In this document: piece after piece, positions 19,250-28,172 of the stretch
Layout: each line of letters starts with the position of its first letter
Position numbering within the stretch: the stretch's first letter is position 1
NCBI GenBank assembly: GCA_025355765.1
Contig: JANXZB010000124.1
Span: forward strand, 1-48,908
Origin: Actinomycetes bacterium
Lineage (GTDB): Bacteria > Actinomycetota > Actinomycetes > Nanopelagicales > Nanopelagicaceae
Direction of reading: 5' to 3'
DNA length: 48,908 bases
Position numbers and translations under genes: made by a program
Notes under the pieces: generated by a model
Databases searched by the model: none
The model's input: only the letters and a program-made list of their open reading frames with translations
What the model was told of the DNA's origin: nothing

Positions 19250-20809
19250 CTACTCGCGTTCGCGGATTCGCAGGACCGTATTTTTCGCCTCTGGTATGCC
19301 CTCATACCAACTAAATCCATGCCTGGCGCCCAACTCTTCGCGCCTTTGCCAGACATTTGCGCTGAGCACTCTCGATAATGCGGCCAGTTCACCAGGTGTC
19401 TGTGCGGAGCCATAGTCACTGCTGCCATTATGGTCGACGACACTGAGGCCGATGTAAATATCGCCGTTAGTCGATCTCACAACTTCTACGGTGCGACTTT
19501 GTTGTGGCCAGTCGATATGTGAGGCAGTTTCAACCAACCAGAAACCGTGTTCCGCTTCTTCAGGGCCAATCCATTCGACGTGATGCCTGTGCTCATGGCC
19601 GGCAAGCCAGAGGATCACTAGCGGATATTTCAGGAGCATCTCGCGAATTTCATCGCGGCACACTCGTCTCCCAATGGGTGCATAATCATTGAACATAAGA
19701 GTCAAGGGATGGTGCGAAGAGAGAACTACTGGCTGGGTTGAGTTGGCAATCTCCGATTCGAGCCAGGCGAATTGGATCTCATCTAATGATCCTTGCCATC
19801 CGCCGAACTCGTTGACGCTGTCGATGACGATCAATTTCACTCGTCCAACATCGGTTGAGTAGTACATCGTCTTTTCGTTCACGTTCTTCTCGCCAAAACC
19901 ATGCCCCTTGGGCGAGCCTGGAGATGAAAGGTGAAGTGCGGCAAATTGCCCTCGCTCTAGCGCGCGACGTTCGACATCTGCGGTGACTTCGACATACTTG
20001 GCATCACTTGAAGCGGGGTAGTCAGCTGGGCCAGTTTCGTTGAAGGCGCCGAGGGTTGCTTCCAAAGAGAGAGTGGATGGAAGGGACTCGTAGCGCTTGT
20101 TTCCCATCATCTCGATGCTGGTGGTCTCGTTCGGCGTGACAGTGCCTTGCAAAAGGGCGTCGTGATTGCCGTGGACTGCAAACCACGGCACATTGAGTCC
20201 AGTTGCTTTAAAGGGAGTTCTGCACGAGTCCAATAATCCAGGGACGACGGGGTAGCCATATTTATTTCGCGCGTCATCGTCGGCTCTTCCCGCCGGAGTC
20301 CCATGTGGATGCCAATACTTCACGTCGTAATGATCAGCTCCGTCATCCATGACGCCTTCGTATTTTTCAAATGCGCCAGAATCTGGGCGGATTGGTAGTC
20401 CATCTAGGAGTGCCAGATACCAATTGACTTCGTTGAGTTGCGCGTTGTCTGTTGTGTCGCCAGAGACGATTGCGGCATCGATGGGATGCCCTGACAAAGG
20501 ACCCACTTGTATCTGATTGAGTGATTGCACCATTGCTTCAACGACATGGGGGGAGAGCATCGAATGAGGGCGGTAGGTACCGATTGTTCCGACTTGCTCA
20601 CGTATCGGACTATCGGGGTCGGCCCACCGGTCCAAGAATTCCGGGCGAATCGGAGATTGCGCATCACATACGTGTAAGTCCGAAAGATGATGCATAACGA
20701 GTAAGGGCTCAGATTCTCTTGGAAACGAATATCCCAAATGCGGGGGATCTGAGATTGGTTCCAGATCGCGCCAACCCAACTCATTTGGTCTGCCTCGCTT
20801 GAAAGCCAT
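19250..20809 (-). CDS. Metallophosphoesterase (TIGR03767/PPA1498-like), no export signal
   Basis: A 519-residue calcineurin-like phosphoesterase. The metal-binding motifs are spread out: HLSDLHVCDAQS, GDTTDN, HGNHDALL, SSHHPL and GHEHRHH. This fits the actinobacterial family with long inserts between motifs. Members of that family usually carry a twin-arginine signal; here the protein starts MAFKRGRPNELGW with no hydrophobic segment, so it should be cytoplasmic. It converges on the ABC importer with a 3-bp gap, suggesting it hydrolyses the imported compound. The substrate is unknown. Confidence 0.82.
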   Translation of the reverse strand: MAFKRGRPNELGWRDLEPISDPPHLGYSFPRESEPLLVMHHLSDLHVCDAQSPIRPEFLDRWADPDSPIREQVGTIGTYRPHSMLSPHVVEAMVQSLNQIQVGPLSGHPIDAAIVSGDTTDNAQLNEVNWYLALLDGLPIRPDSGAFEKYEGVMDDGADHYDVKYWHPHGTPAGRADDDARNKYGYPVVPGLLDSCRTPFKATGLNVPWFAVHGNHDALLQGTVTPNETTSIEMMGNKRYESLPSTLSLEATLGAFNETGPADYPASSDAKYVEVTADVERRALERGQFAALHLSSPGSPKGHGFGEKNVNEKTMYYSTDVGRVKLIVIDSVNEFGGWQGSLDEIQFAWLESEIANSTQPVVLSSHHPLTLMFNDYAPIGRRVCRDEIREMLLKYPLVILWLAGHEHRHHVEWIGPEEAEHGFWLVETASHIDWPQQSRTVEVVRSTNGDIYIGLSVVDHNGSSDYGSAQTPGELAALSRVLSANVWQRREELGARHGFSWYEGIPEAKNTVLRIRERE

Positions 20810-20938
20810 GAGAGGTAGCCTAAAGGATTCCGCGCTGAATCAAGCGTAGGTGTGAGAATTTTCAAGTCGCGACACTGTTGCGTCAGAGTTACAGTTCAAA
20901 CGACACATGAAAAATGCGTCCTAGAGAAAGGCAAGAAA

Positions 20939-20992
20939 ATGACTGGCAAAATTGACCAAGCAAAGGGCCATGCAAAGCAAGCACTTGGCGGT
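20939..20992 (+). pseudogene. csbD fragment (first 18 codons)
   Basis: ATG 20939, preceded by AGAAAGG, encodes MTGKIDQAKGHAKQALGG, the typical start of a CsbD general-stress protein (about 60 residues when whole). Homology ends abruptly at ~20990, where frnE-like sequence begins in a different frame. The reading frame continues without similarity to a TAG at 21128. It is best read as the remnant of a deletion. Confidence 0.62.
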
Positions 20993-21502
20993 CGTTTGTC
21001 CCTGGTGTTTCATCGGGCACCGCCGCCCGCAGAGGGCAGTGGCGCTCTTCCCGCACCAAGCTCAAGTGGTCGTTCGGCATCGGGCCTTCCAGTCCAATCG
21101 GAGATATCAGAGGTAGTCCCGACTACTTAGTACTTGGCAAGAAAATACGGCGCCCCTGAATCCCAGATAGCGCAGATGCAGGCAAATGTCTGCGCAATCG
21201 CCGATGGCGAAGGGCTCTGCTACAAACTAGATGAGACTTTGTCTGGGAACACGATGGATGCCCACCGTCTTCTTCTGATGGCGGCAACCATGGACAAACA
21301 GGCAAAGCTACTCGAAGCGATGTTCCACGGCTACTTTGAACAGAGCCGACCTCTATTCCTGCCGGAGGATCTGCTCGCAATTACCGATGAAGTGGGAATC
21401 GATCATGGTGTGGCAAGGGAGGTCCTAGCCTCGGACGAGTATCGCGACGACGTAGAAGAGGACGTCAAGATGGCCCAGAGCCTGATTACATCATGTCGAT
21501 GA
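20970..21502 (+). pseudogene. frnE-type DsbA-family oxidoreductase, decayed and truncated
   Basis: The frame starting near 20970 encodes AVVCPWCFIGHRR (thioredoxin-fold CxxC active site) and later AVALFPHQAQVVV, but stops at TAG 21114-21116. Similarity resumes in another frame from ~21131 (LARKYGAPESQIAQMQ ... GNTMDAHRLLLMAA ... GRP-like segment, VLASDEYRDDVEED) to TGA 21500. The frame change, stop codons and missing last ~50 residues (the cis-proline GVPFFV region) show a non-functional gene. It overlaps the end of the convergent YCII gene by 17 bases. Confidence 0.75.
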
Positions 21503-21791
21503 GTTCAAGCACCTCAACACTGTAGAGACCCTTATTGTCAATTAGCAACGGATGGCCTTTCGTTAATCCAGTTGCGGCATTGAGATCTTTTGCCTCCACG
21601 ATTGTGTAACCGGTGATACCAGAGATTTTGGCGCTTGATCCATCATCGACAACTACTGTTCCGCCTCCGCATGGTGAGCCCTGATCGATTAAGGCGGCGC
21701 CAATATTGCCTAACCATGCTCCCCATTTTGCGCCTTCTTCTGGGGTCATTTCTTTGAAAGGTCCCCTGTATAAATAGATGAATTTACTCAT
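21486..21791 (-). CDS. YCII-related (YciI-like) protein
   Basis: A 101-residue ferredoxin-like-fold protein starting MSKFIYLYRGPF, with MTPEEGAKWGAWLGNIG and a C-terminal strand, as in the YCII/DGPF family. The family has no firm general function. ATG 21791 follows GGAGAG. It is the last gene of a leftward unit with an AHSA1-type gene and an ArsR regulator, a grouping common in actinobacteria. Confidence 0.82.
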   Translation of the reverse strand: MSKFIYLYRGPFKEMTPEEGAKWGAWLGNIGAALIDQGSPCGGGTVVVDDGSSAKISGITGYTIVEAKDLNAATGLTKGHPLLIDNKGLYSVEVLELIDMM

Positions 21792-21829
21792 TTCATTTCT
21801 CTCCTTTTGTATAGATGTGATTGATTTTC

Positions 21830-22801
21830 TTATACCGCGCGCCCTGTGAAGGCGAGAAGTCGTGTAAGGCTGTCGTCGGTTTCGCTAGTCGGGATTTCAT
21901 CGGCAAAGGCGCCACTTTTACGAACGTCAGGGGAGACAGTTTGTCGTGAAAGGTCGAGAACATATTCGGCAAGGGCGGGAGCCACTTCGACCGGCTGGTG
22001 AGTTGCTTTTGCGACGTCGATGGCGTGCACGAGAAGCTCGATGTTGAGGATGTTTGCGACAACATTTGCCGGCATCTCGTTCGGTCCCAGTTTGAGGAGA
22101 CCAACTAGTCCCCGGCGGCGAAATTCTTCAATTGTTTTCTGTGCGAGGTCGGCAAGTCGTACTTCATAGGAGGAGTCGGGCGCGGGGGGAGTTGCTACGC
22201 CAAGACTTGATGCAATCCGTACAATGGAGTCGTACTGGTGATCGAGGAGTTGGGCCAGATTGAAATCCGCACACGGCGTGGAATTTTGCAATTCTGAGTT
22301 GGTTACCGAACGCAACACTCTCTGTGCGATGGCGAGGACGGCCTCTGCACTTGTGAGTTCATCAAGGTGCTCAGGCGATGCCGCCCACGGATCGGCTCCA
22401 GCATCTCCTGTAGTCGTAAATTGAACCAAGCGAGCCAAGTAGTGGTCCCATCCTTCGGCGTGACCCACCTCTTGTTCTGGCGTCAATCCTTCGTGCACCA
22501 AACGAACACTTGTCCCTCCGGCGACAGGTTCCAAAGTGAGCGTTACCTTTGAGGCACCCGGCGGCAGATCTGTGGATCCGTCCCAACCCCACGTGTAGAC
22601 CAAGAATTTACCGGGTTCGAGGTGGGTGATCGTGCCCATCGCCGTGTTGCCGGGCGTGATTGTCCATCTGTACTCCCCACCGAGCCGAAGATCAATTCGG
22701 GCAGCAACTGTCTTCCAGCGGCGCAGGCGCTCGGGTTGGGTTATCAATCCGAATGCGGTCTCTGGATCAACGGGAAGTATTACGGTTTTGTCGTAGGCCA
22801 T
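21830..22801 (-). CDS. SRPBCC (AHSA1) domain fused to a mycothiol-type MDMPI/TIGR03086 domain
   Basis: A 323-residue two-domain protein. Residues ~1-145 form an AHSA1/SRPBCC ligand-binding fold (PETAFGLITQPERLRRWKTV, then DLRLGGEYRW and GWDHYLARLVQF). Residues ~150-323 match the MDMPI N-terminal / TIGR03086 DinB-like group (SELQNSTPCADFNLAQLLDH). MDMPI domains are tied to mycothiol chemistry, which fits an actinobacterial host. The start codon follows AAGGAGAG. The gene lies 11 bases beyond the ArsR stop and is probably repressed by it. Substrate unknown. Confidence 0.8.
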   Translation of the reverse strand: MAYDKTVILPVDPETAFGLITQPERLRRWKTVAARIDLRLGGEYRWTITPGNTAMGTITHLEPGKFLVYTWGWDGSTDLPPGASKVTLTLEPVAGGTSVRLVHEGLTPEQEVGHAEGWDHYLARLVQFTTTGDAGADPWAASPEHLDELTSAEAVLAIAQRVLRSVTNSELQNSTPCADFNLAQLLDHQYDSIVRIASSLGVATPPAPDSSYEVRLADLAQKTIEEFRRRGLVGLLKLGPNEMPANVVANILNIELLVHAIDVAKATHQPVEVAPALAEYVLDLSRQTVSPDVRKSGAFADEIPTSETDDSLTRLLAFTGRAV

Positions 22802-22812
22802 TGGAACTCTCC

Positions 22813-23115
22813 TTAGTTATCGTGAATGTGCTTCGCCTCGGTGAGAAGAAGATCTAGTTCGTTGCTCCAAAAAGTGTCGAACATTTTCTGTAGTCGAAGC
22901 GCCCCAGCATCGTGCAGGCGGTACAACCGGTTCCGACCCTCTTTCCTCGCGGTAACCAGACCCGCTTCGACGAGAAGCAGAAGGTGCTGGGAGATTGCCG
23001 ATCTACTGACGGGGAAACGGGCGGCCAGGGCGCTCACGCTCTTCTCGCCATCGGCAAGAAGTTGGACCAACGCACGCCTATGTGGGTCACTGATGACCTC
23101 CCAAAGATCTGACAT
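22813..23115 (-). CDS. ArsR/SmtB-family winged-helix regulator
   Basis: A 100-residue single winged helix-turn-helix domain: DPHRRALVQLLADGEKSVSA, the recognition helix region PVSRSAISQHLLLLVEAGLV, and the wing TARKEGRNRLYRL. No metal-binding cysteine pair of the ArsR/SmtB type is visible, so it is probably a non-metal sensor, as usual for regulators paired with AHSA1 genes. It is the first gene of the leftward cassette and has a perfect palindrome 9 bases upstream of its ATG. Confidence 0.88.
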   Translation of the reverse strand: MSDLWEVISDPHRRALVQLLADGEKSVSALAARFPVSRSAISQHLLLLVEAGLVTARKEGRNRLYRLHDAGALRLQKMFDTFWSNELDLLLTEAKHIHDN

Positions 23116-23123
23116 ATGAATAG

Positions 23124-23139
23124 GTTAGCGCACGCTAAC
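23124..23139. promoter_or_regulatory. Palindromic operator upstream of the ArsR gene
   Basis: GTTAGCG, CA, CGCTAAC is a perfect 16-bp inverted repeat placed just before the regulator's start. Position and symmetry fit an autorepression site for the ArsR-type dimer. Confidence 0.65.
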
Positions 23140-23230
23140 GCATTTTCTCCACCTTGCATAGTATTTTCTTGAGGAAAATTGGTTAAGTCTTATGTATCTA
23201 TCTGTGTGTTACTGATATATCATCGCTTTC

Positions 23231-23893
23231 ATGATTCTGGTCCCAACACGGGAACTCAAGGGCAATCTTTCGCAATCCGACGAGGCCTACAGTCGGATCC
23301 GCTCGATGATCGTTTCGCTCGAACTAGAGCCGGGCTCACTTATCAACGAAGCCGAGCTCATGGCGAATTTAGGTTTTGGGCGCACGCCCATTCGGGAAGC
23401 GCTTCGAACCCTGGCCAGCGAGAAATTGGTGGACGTCTATCCCAGGCGCGGGATGTTTGTAGCAAGTGTCGATGTTCAAAATCTCTCCTCCATTTCCGAG
23501 GTGCGCGCCGTCCTTGAAATCAAAGCCGCCAGTTTGGCCGCGCAGCGTTCAACTCCAGAGGACCGAGAAGTGACTGTGGAATTAATCGCTGAGATCGACG
23601 CTATCAAGGGCGATCCCAATATGAAGAAGTTGATACAGCTTGATCAACGCATTCACCGCCACATTTACCACTGCACGCACAATTCATTTTTGGAATCAAC
23701 GCTGGAGCAGTACTACGGCCATGCGCTTCGAATTTGGTTCCTTGCCCTTGATCGTGTTGAAGACCTGTCAGAGGCAGTCATTGAACATCGCGCGTTGCTC
23801 ATCGCCATTCGCGATAACGATGCGAAGGGTGCCGCAAAGGCAATGCAAGATCATGTTGAAGGATTCGAAGGAAGTATCAGAAGGAATCTCTAA
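23231..23893 (+). CDS. GntR-family (FCD domain) transcriptional regulator
   Basis: A 220-residue regulator. The N-terminal winged helix (about 15-80) shows PGSLINEAELMANLGFGRTP and IREALRTL; the C-terminal helical FCD domain (about 90-215) shows LDQRIHRHIYHCTHNSFL and the HRALLIAI helix. FCD domains bind small carboxylic or amino acids, often with a metal. It lies 27 bp ahead of the dimethylglycine dehydrogenase gene on the same strand, so it likely controls that operon. No ribosome-binding site precedes ATG 23231, and a TATATC -10-like hexamer ends 9 bases upstream, which would suit a leaderless transcript. Confidence 0.86.
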   Translation: MILVPTRELKGNLSQSDEAYSRIRSMIVSLELEPGSLINEAELMANLGFGRTPIREALRTLASEKLVDVYPRRGMFVASVDVQNLSSISEVRAVLEIKAASLAAQRSTPEDREVTVELIAEIDAIKGDPNMKKLIQLDQRIHRHIYHCTHNSFLESTLEQYYGHALRIWFLALDRVEDLSEAVIEHRALLIAIRDNDAKGAAKAMQDHVEGFEGSIRRNL

Positions 23894-23920
23894 TAGCCAT
23901 CACAAGAAAAGGATCGAGCC

Positions 23921-26440
23921 ATGAGCACAGTTCCAAGTAAGGCAAAGGCAGTTGTCATCGGAGCAGGTATTGTCGGTAACAGCATTGCTTATCACCTGGC
24001 TCGCCTAGGATGGCGCGACCTCGTGCAGATTGATAAGGGACCCCTGCCTAATCCCGGTGGCTCCACGGGACACGCATCAAACTTTATTTTTCCAGTCGAT
24101 CACTCCAAGGAAATGACCGCGATAACCATGGACAGTGTTCGGCAGTACACCGAGCTTGGTACTTTCACCCAGTGTGGCGGCATCGAAGTCGCCCGCACCC
24201 CAGAGAGAATGCAAGAGTTGCAGCGCCGAATCTCTTCAGGAAAATCCTGGGGCATTGAAGGCTCGCGAATTGTTACCCCAGCGGAAGTCAAAGCATTGGT
24301 GCCCTACATCGACGAGAGCGTCATCCTTGGTGGTTTCTACACTCCAGGAGTTGGTGTGGTGGATTCACTCCGTGCCGGCACCCTGATGCGCGAGAAAGCC
24401 GTTGAGATGGGCGCGCTACAAACCTTTGCCAACATTGAAGTCTTAGGTATGGATGTTGAAGATGGTCGGATCAGGCGAGTGCGCACTGATCACGGCGATA
24501 TTGAAGCCGAATATGTCGTCATCGCTACTGGCTGCTGGAGTCCCCGCCTGGCCAAGATGGCAGGCGCATCGATCCCGCTCACACCCGCGGTGCACCAGAT
24601 GAAGGACATCGGCCCAGTTCCATTCTTTGCTGATTCCCGTGGAGATATCGAATGGCCGATTATCCGCGACATGGATACCAATATGTATGAACGCCAGCAC
24701 GGCACTGGCCTCGAGGTTGGTTCTTACGCACACCGACCAATCTTGTACACACCGGAAGATATTCCCTCTAACGCAACTGCTGCATTGTCACCAACAGAAT
24801 TTCCCTTCACACAAGATGATTTCGATCTGCAAGATGAGCATTCACTCGAATTAATGCCATCGATCATCGGGGATGAGAACGTTCGTGAGAAGTACGCAAT
24901 CAACGGAATTCTCTCCCTTACGCCAGATGGAATGCCGATCCTAGGTGAGACACCAGAAGTAAAGGGACTTTGGACTGCATCGGCCGTTTGGGTGAAAGAG
25001 GGCCCAGGAACTGGTAAGGCCGTTGCCGAATGGATGGTGCTTGGTCAATCCGAGATTGATCTTCACTCATCGGACATCGCCAGATTCCACGAACATCAGA
25101 AGACGACGTATCATGTGAAGGCGCGTACTGCAGAAGGATTTAACAAGACCTACGGAATTGTCCACCCTTCAGAACAATATGAGAGCAATCGCAACATTCG
25201 CCTTTCCCCTTTCTATGATCAAGAGGAGGCATTGGGCGCGGAGTTTTTTGAGACTGCCGGATGGGAACGTCCATTCTGGTACAACTCGAATGCTCATCTC
25301 CTAGAGAAGTTCGGAGATCGAGTCATGCCTCGCACATCCGAGTGGGAAGCCCGATGGTGGTCACCGATCATCAACGCCGAGCACCTGCAGATGCGCGAGA
25401 CTGCCGGCGTTGTCGACCTCAGTGCTTTTGCGATTTTTGATGTGACAGGACCCGCTGCTCTCTCAGTTGTGCAGAAGGTCGCAGTGCGACAGATGGATGT
25501 CGCCGTCGGGCGAGTTGTGTACACGCCTGTGCTCGCTGAGAACGGCGGTTTCAAGTCTGACCTCACGATTATGCGCCTTGGGAAGAATCATTTCCGAGTC
25601 GTGACCGGAGGCGCCCATGGAATGGCCGATAAGAAGTGGTTCTCTGACCAACTTCCCAGCGATGGATCTGCCCAGATCTTCGATCAGACATCATCGTTCA
25701 CAACTATTGGAGTGTGGGGACCTCTGGCTCGTCAGATTTTGGCCTCCATCACCAGTGATGACCTCTCGCATGAGGCCTTCAAATTCAGTACGTGCCGGGT
25801 AATCGAAATCGGCCCACTACGCATCCTGGCTTCGAGAATTTCTTACGTGGGTGAACTCGGATGGGAGCTCTACATTCCAATCGAGCAAGGCGCAAAGTTG
25901 TGGGATCTAATCTGGCAAGCAGGTAAGGCTCATTCAATGATCCCAGTAGGCATCGGCGTCTATGGAACGACAGGTCGACTTGAGAAGAGCTACCGCGCCT
26001 ACGGTGCCGAACTCGAAACCGAATACAACGTCGTTGAAGCGGGAATGCAGACGCCCAAACTCAAAGAACAGGATTTCATCGGCAAGGCTGCCCACCTACG
26101 TCATCGCGAAGGTGCATCCATCACAACTCTCTGTTCGCTCACTGTGGACGATCACACGTCTTCAACTGGGGAAAAGAGATACATGTTGGGACGCGAGCCG
26201 ATTCTGAACCTTGACGGCTCACCAATTATTGATTCGCATGGACGACGCTCTTATGTAACAAGTGCCGGATCGGCGCCGTCGATTGGCAAGCATGTACTTA
26301 TGACCTACTTGCCGACGGATCAAGCTGTCATGGGTGCCAAGTTTCTCGTTGAGTACCTAGGCGAGCAGTATCCAGTAACTGTGGCCGGAGTTGGTGCAAC
26401 ACCTCTATTCGATCCTTCAAACGAGAGGATTTTGTCGTAA
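23921..26440 (+). CDS. Dimethylglycine dehydrogenase (FAD oxidoreductase fused to GcvT/aminomethyltransferase)
   Basis: An 839-residue protein of the DMGDH / sarcosine dehydrogenase family. An N-terminal FAD domain carries the dinucleotide motif GAGIVG (residues 14-19) and GGSTGHASNF with His51 at the position where mammalian enzymes bind FAD covalently. The domain ends near TPDGMPILGETPEVKGLW. From about residue 430 a GcvT-type folate-binding domain follows (GVVDLSAFAIFDVTGPAAL, SYVGELGWELYIP). It oxidises N,N-dimethylglycine to sarcosine and passes the methylene to THF. The adjacent etfBA genes imply electrons go to ETF rather than O2. Sarcosine as substrate cannot be excluded. The stop overlaps etfB as TAATG. 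Confidence 0.85.
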   Translation: MSTVPSKAKAVVIGAGIVGNSIAYHLARLGWRDLVQIDKGPLPNPGGSTGHASNFIFPVDHSKEMTAITMDSVRQYTELGTFTQCGGIEVARTPERMQELQRRISSGKSWGIEGSRIVTPAEVKALVPYIDESVILGGFYTPGVGVVDSLRAGTLMREKAVEMGALQTFANIEVLGMDVEDGRIRRVRTDHGDIEAEYVVIATGCWSPRLAKMAGASIPLTPAVHQMKDIGPVPFFADSRGDIEWPIIRDMDTNMYERQHGTGLEVGSYAHRPILYTPEDIPSNATAALSPTEFPFTQDDFDLQDEHSLELMPSIIGDENVREKYAINGILSLTPDGMPILGETPEVKGLWTASAVWVKEGPGTGKAVAEWMVLGQSEIDLHSSDIARFHEHQKTTYHVKARTAEGFNKTYGIVHPSEQYESNRNIRLSPFYDQEEALGAEFFETAGWERPFWYNSNAHLLEKFGDRVMPRTSEWEARWWSPIINAEHLQMRETAGVVDLSAFAIFDVTGPAALSVVQKVAVRQMDVAVGRVVYTPVLAENGGFKSDLTIMRLGKNHFRVVTGGAHGMADKKWFSDQLPSDGSAQIFDQTSSFTTIGVWGPLARQILASITSDDLSHEAFKFSTCRVIEIGPLRILASRISYVGELGWELYIPIEQGAKLWDLIWQAGKAHSMIPVGIGVYGTTGRLEKSYRAYGAELETEYNVVEAGMQTPKLKEQDFIGKAAHLRHREGASITTLCSLTVDDHTSSTGEKRYMLGREPILNLDGSPIIDSHGRRSYVTSAGSAPSIGKHVLMTYLPTDQAVMGAKFLVEYLGEQYPVTVAGVGATPLFDPSNERILS

Positions 26441-27198
26441 TGGATGTACTTGTCTGCCTCAAGCGCGTCGTCTTGGCGGGTAGCACTTTCGTGCTAACCC
26501 CCGATTCGCGCGACATTGACACCAAGCATCTTGGTTTTGGAATTAGTCCACACGAGGAGAACGCAGTTGAAGCAGGCGTTCAACTTGTTGAGCAGATGGG
26601 CGGATCGCTCACATTGCTGACTCTTGGACCAACCGATGCTGAGGAACAATTGCGTTCGCAGTTGGCTATCGGTGCCACGCGCGGAATTCTTCTTGAGACC
26701 GAGGGAGAGGATTGGGATCCGCAAGCAACGGCTGCGGCACTCGTTGAAGCCATCAAGGCCGAGGAGACCAACTTTGATCTTCTGATATTTGGTGCCGAAT
26801 CCGCCGATAGCGCGGGATATCAGATTCATATTCGTGTGGCTCACGCGCTAGGTCGACCGATTGTGACAAATGTGAAGTCAATGAAGATCGAAAACGGAAT
26901 TGCGCACTGCGAACGCGTTGTTGGAACAACTCGAGAGATCTACGAAGTTCCACTTCCTGCGGTTATTACGGTTCGCGACGGTTTGAATATCCCTCGCTAC
27001 CCATCAGTTCCAGGTCGTATCCAAGCGCGGAAAAAGCCAATCGACCACAAAAAGCCCACCCCGCGCGTGCCTAAATTGGAGAAGGTCTCGCTGAGCGTGG
27101 CTCCGTCTAACACAGCAGGAGCGCAAGTGCTGGGCAATGGTCCCGAAGCCGTTCCGGCACTGGTCGAAGTTCTCAAGACGATAGGAATACTCGCATGA
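26440..27198 (+). CDS. etfB: Electron transfer flavoprotein beta subunit
   Basis: A 252-residue ETF beta subunit: MDVLVCLKRVV start, FGISPHEENAVEAGVQL, the mid-region DLLIFGAESADSAGYQIH, and a C-terminal linker with RIQARKKPI. It forms the AMP-binding half of the heterodimer that carries electrons from dehydrogenases. It is translationally coupled to the DMG dehydrogenase before it and to etfA after it (ATGA). A dedicated ETF pair is implied by this placement. Confidence 0.92.
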   Translation: MDVLVCLKRVVLAGSTFVLTPDSRDIDTKHLGFGISPHEENAVEAGVQLVEQMGGSLTLLTLGPTDAEEQLRSQLAIGATRGILLETEGEDWDPQATAAALVEAIKAEETNFDLLIFGAESADSAGYQIHIRVAHALGRPIVTNVKSMKIENGIAHCERVVGTTREIYEVPLPAVITVRDGLNIPRYPSVPGRIQARKKPIDHKKPTPRVPKLEKVSLSVAPSNTAGAQVLGNGPEAVPALVEVLKTIGILA

Positions 27199-28169
27199 TC
27201 TTGGTATTGATCGATCACGATTTGGGCGAACTAGACCCCCTTTCATTGCGCGTCATTACGGCCGCACGCAAGCTGACCTCCGATGTGCAAGCAGTAGCTA
27301 TTGGAGAAGTCGGTGCCAACCTGGCCGGTGTTGTGGGTGAGTACGGTGCACCTATTCTTCACGTGGCAAAGCATGCGGCTCTGACTGATTACACCCCCGC
27401 CGCAAGTGGGAGAGCCCTTGCACAGTTAGTTGAAACTCTCGAGCCTGAGGCTGTTTTAGCCGCTGGCAGTCCTCGAGGCAATGAGCAGTTGGCGCATCTG
27501 GCAACGATCTTAGATCTGCCCATGGCCGCTGAGTGCAGTGTCATTTCCCTGAGCAAAACAGCGGGCGCTCCCCACTCGGTCACACGTGCCCGGTGGGCTG
27601 CCAACTTGCTGGAGGAGGCTTTCGTTCATTCCGATCTCTTGATCGCAACGGTCCTGGCGTTCTCTGTTGAGGCCGAAGCCGTTCCTGGCGCTGGTCCTGC
27701 AAAGGTTGAAATGTTCGAAGTAAATCTCGAACCATCGGATTTGCTCGTCCGTGTTCTCAGTCGTGGCGGCGAATCATCTAAAGGCGGAGTCACTCTGACT
27801 GATGCCAAGGTGATTGTCTCTGGTGGGCGAGGAGTTGGCGGACCTGACGGTTTTGCTCAACTTGAAGAACTTGCAGGATTGTTGGGCGGTGCCGTGGGTT
27901 GTTCACGCGTTGTCACCAGTGCAGGTTGGCGCCCTCATGCCGAGCAAGTCGGACAGACCGGAACGAAAGTTGCCCCCGATCTCTACATTGCCGCCGGCAT
28001 CAGTGGGGCTATGCAACACATCGCCGGATGCAAGAACAGCAAGACAATTGTCGTCATCAATACAGATCCTGAAGCACCGATTATGGCTTACGCGGATTAC
28101 GCAAAAATCGGCGACCTTCACAAAGTTATACCCGCACTTACCTCAGCAATCAGAGAAATGAAGGGCTAA
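27195..28169 (+). CDS. etfA: Electron transfer flavoprotein alpha subunit
   Basis: A 324-residue ETF alpha subunit. The C-terminal FAD-binding domain is clear: VSGGRGVGGPDGF, SAGWRPHAEQVGQTGTKVAP, AAGISGAMQHIAG and NTDPEAPIMAYADY. It accepts electrons from the dehydrogenase and gives them to the quinone pool through ETF:quinone oxidoreductase, which is not encoded in this window. Coupled to etfB. Confidence 0.93.
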   Translation: MILVLIDHDLGELDPLSLRVITAARKLTSDVQAVAIGEVGANLAGVVGEYGAPILHVAKHAALTDYTPAASGRALAQLVETLEPEAVLAAGSPRGNEQLAHLATILDLPMAAECSVISLSKTAGAPHSVTRARWAANLLEEAFVHSDLLIATVLAFSVEAEAVPGAGPAKVEMFEVNLEPSDLLVRVLSRGGESSKGGVTLTDAKVIVSGGRGVGGPDGFAQLEELAGLLGGAVGCSRVVTSAGWRPHAEQVGQTGTKVAPDLYIAAGISGAMQHIAGCKNSKTIVVINTDPEAPIMAYADYAKIGDLHKVIPALTSAIREMKG

Positions 28170-28172
28170 AAA

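Noticed and set aside
23921-26440. DMSP demethylase (DmdA)
   Set aside because: DmdA is a stand-alone GcvT-type protein; this one has an N-terminal FAD domain and sits with ETF genes.
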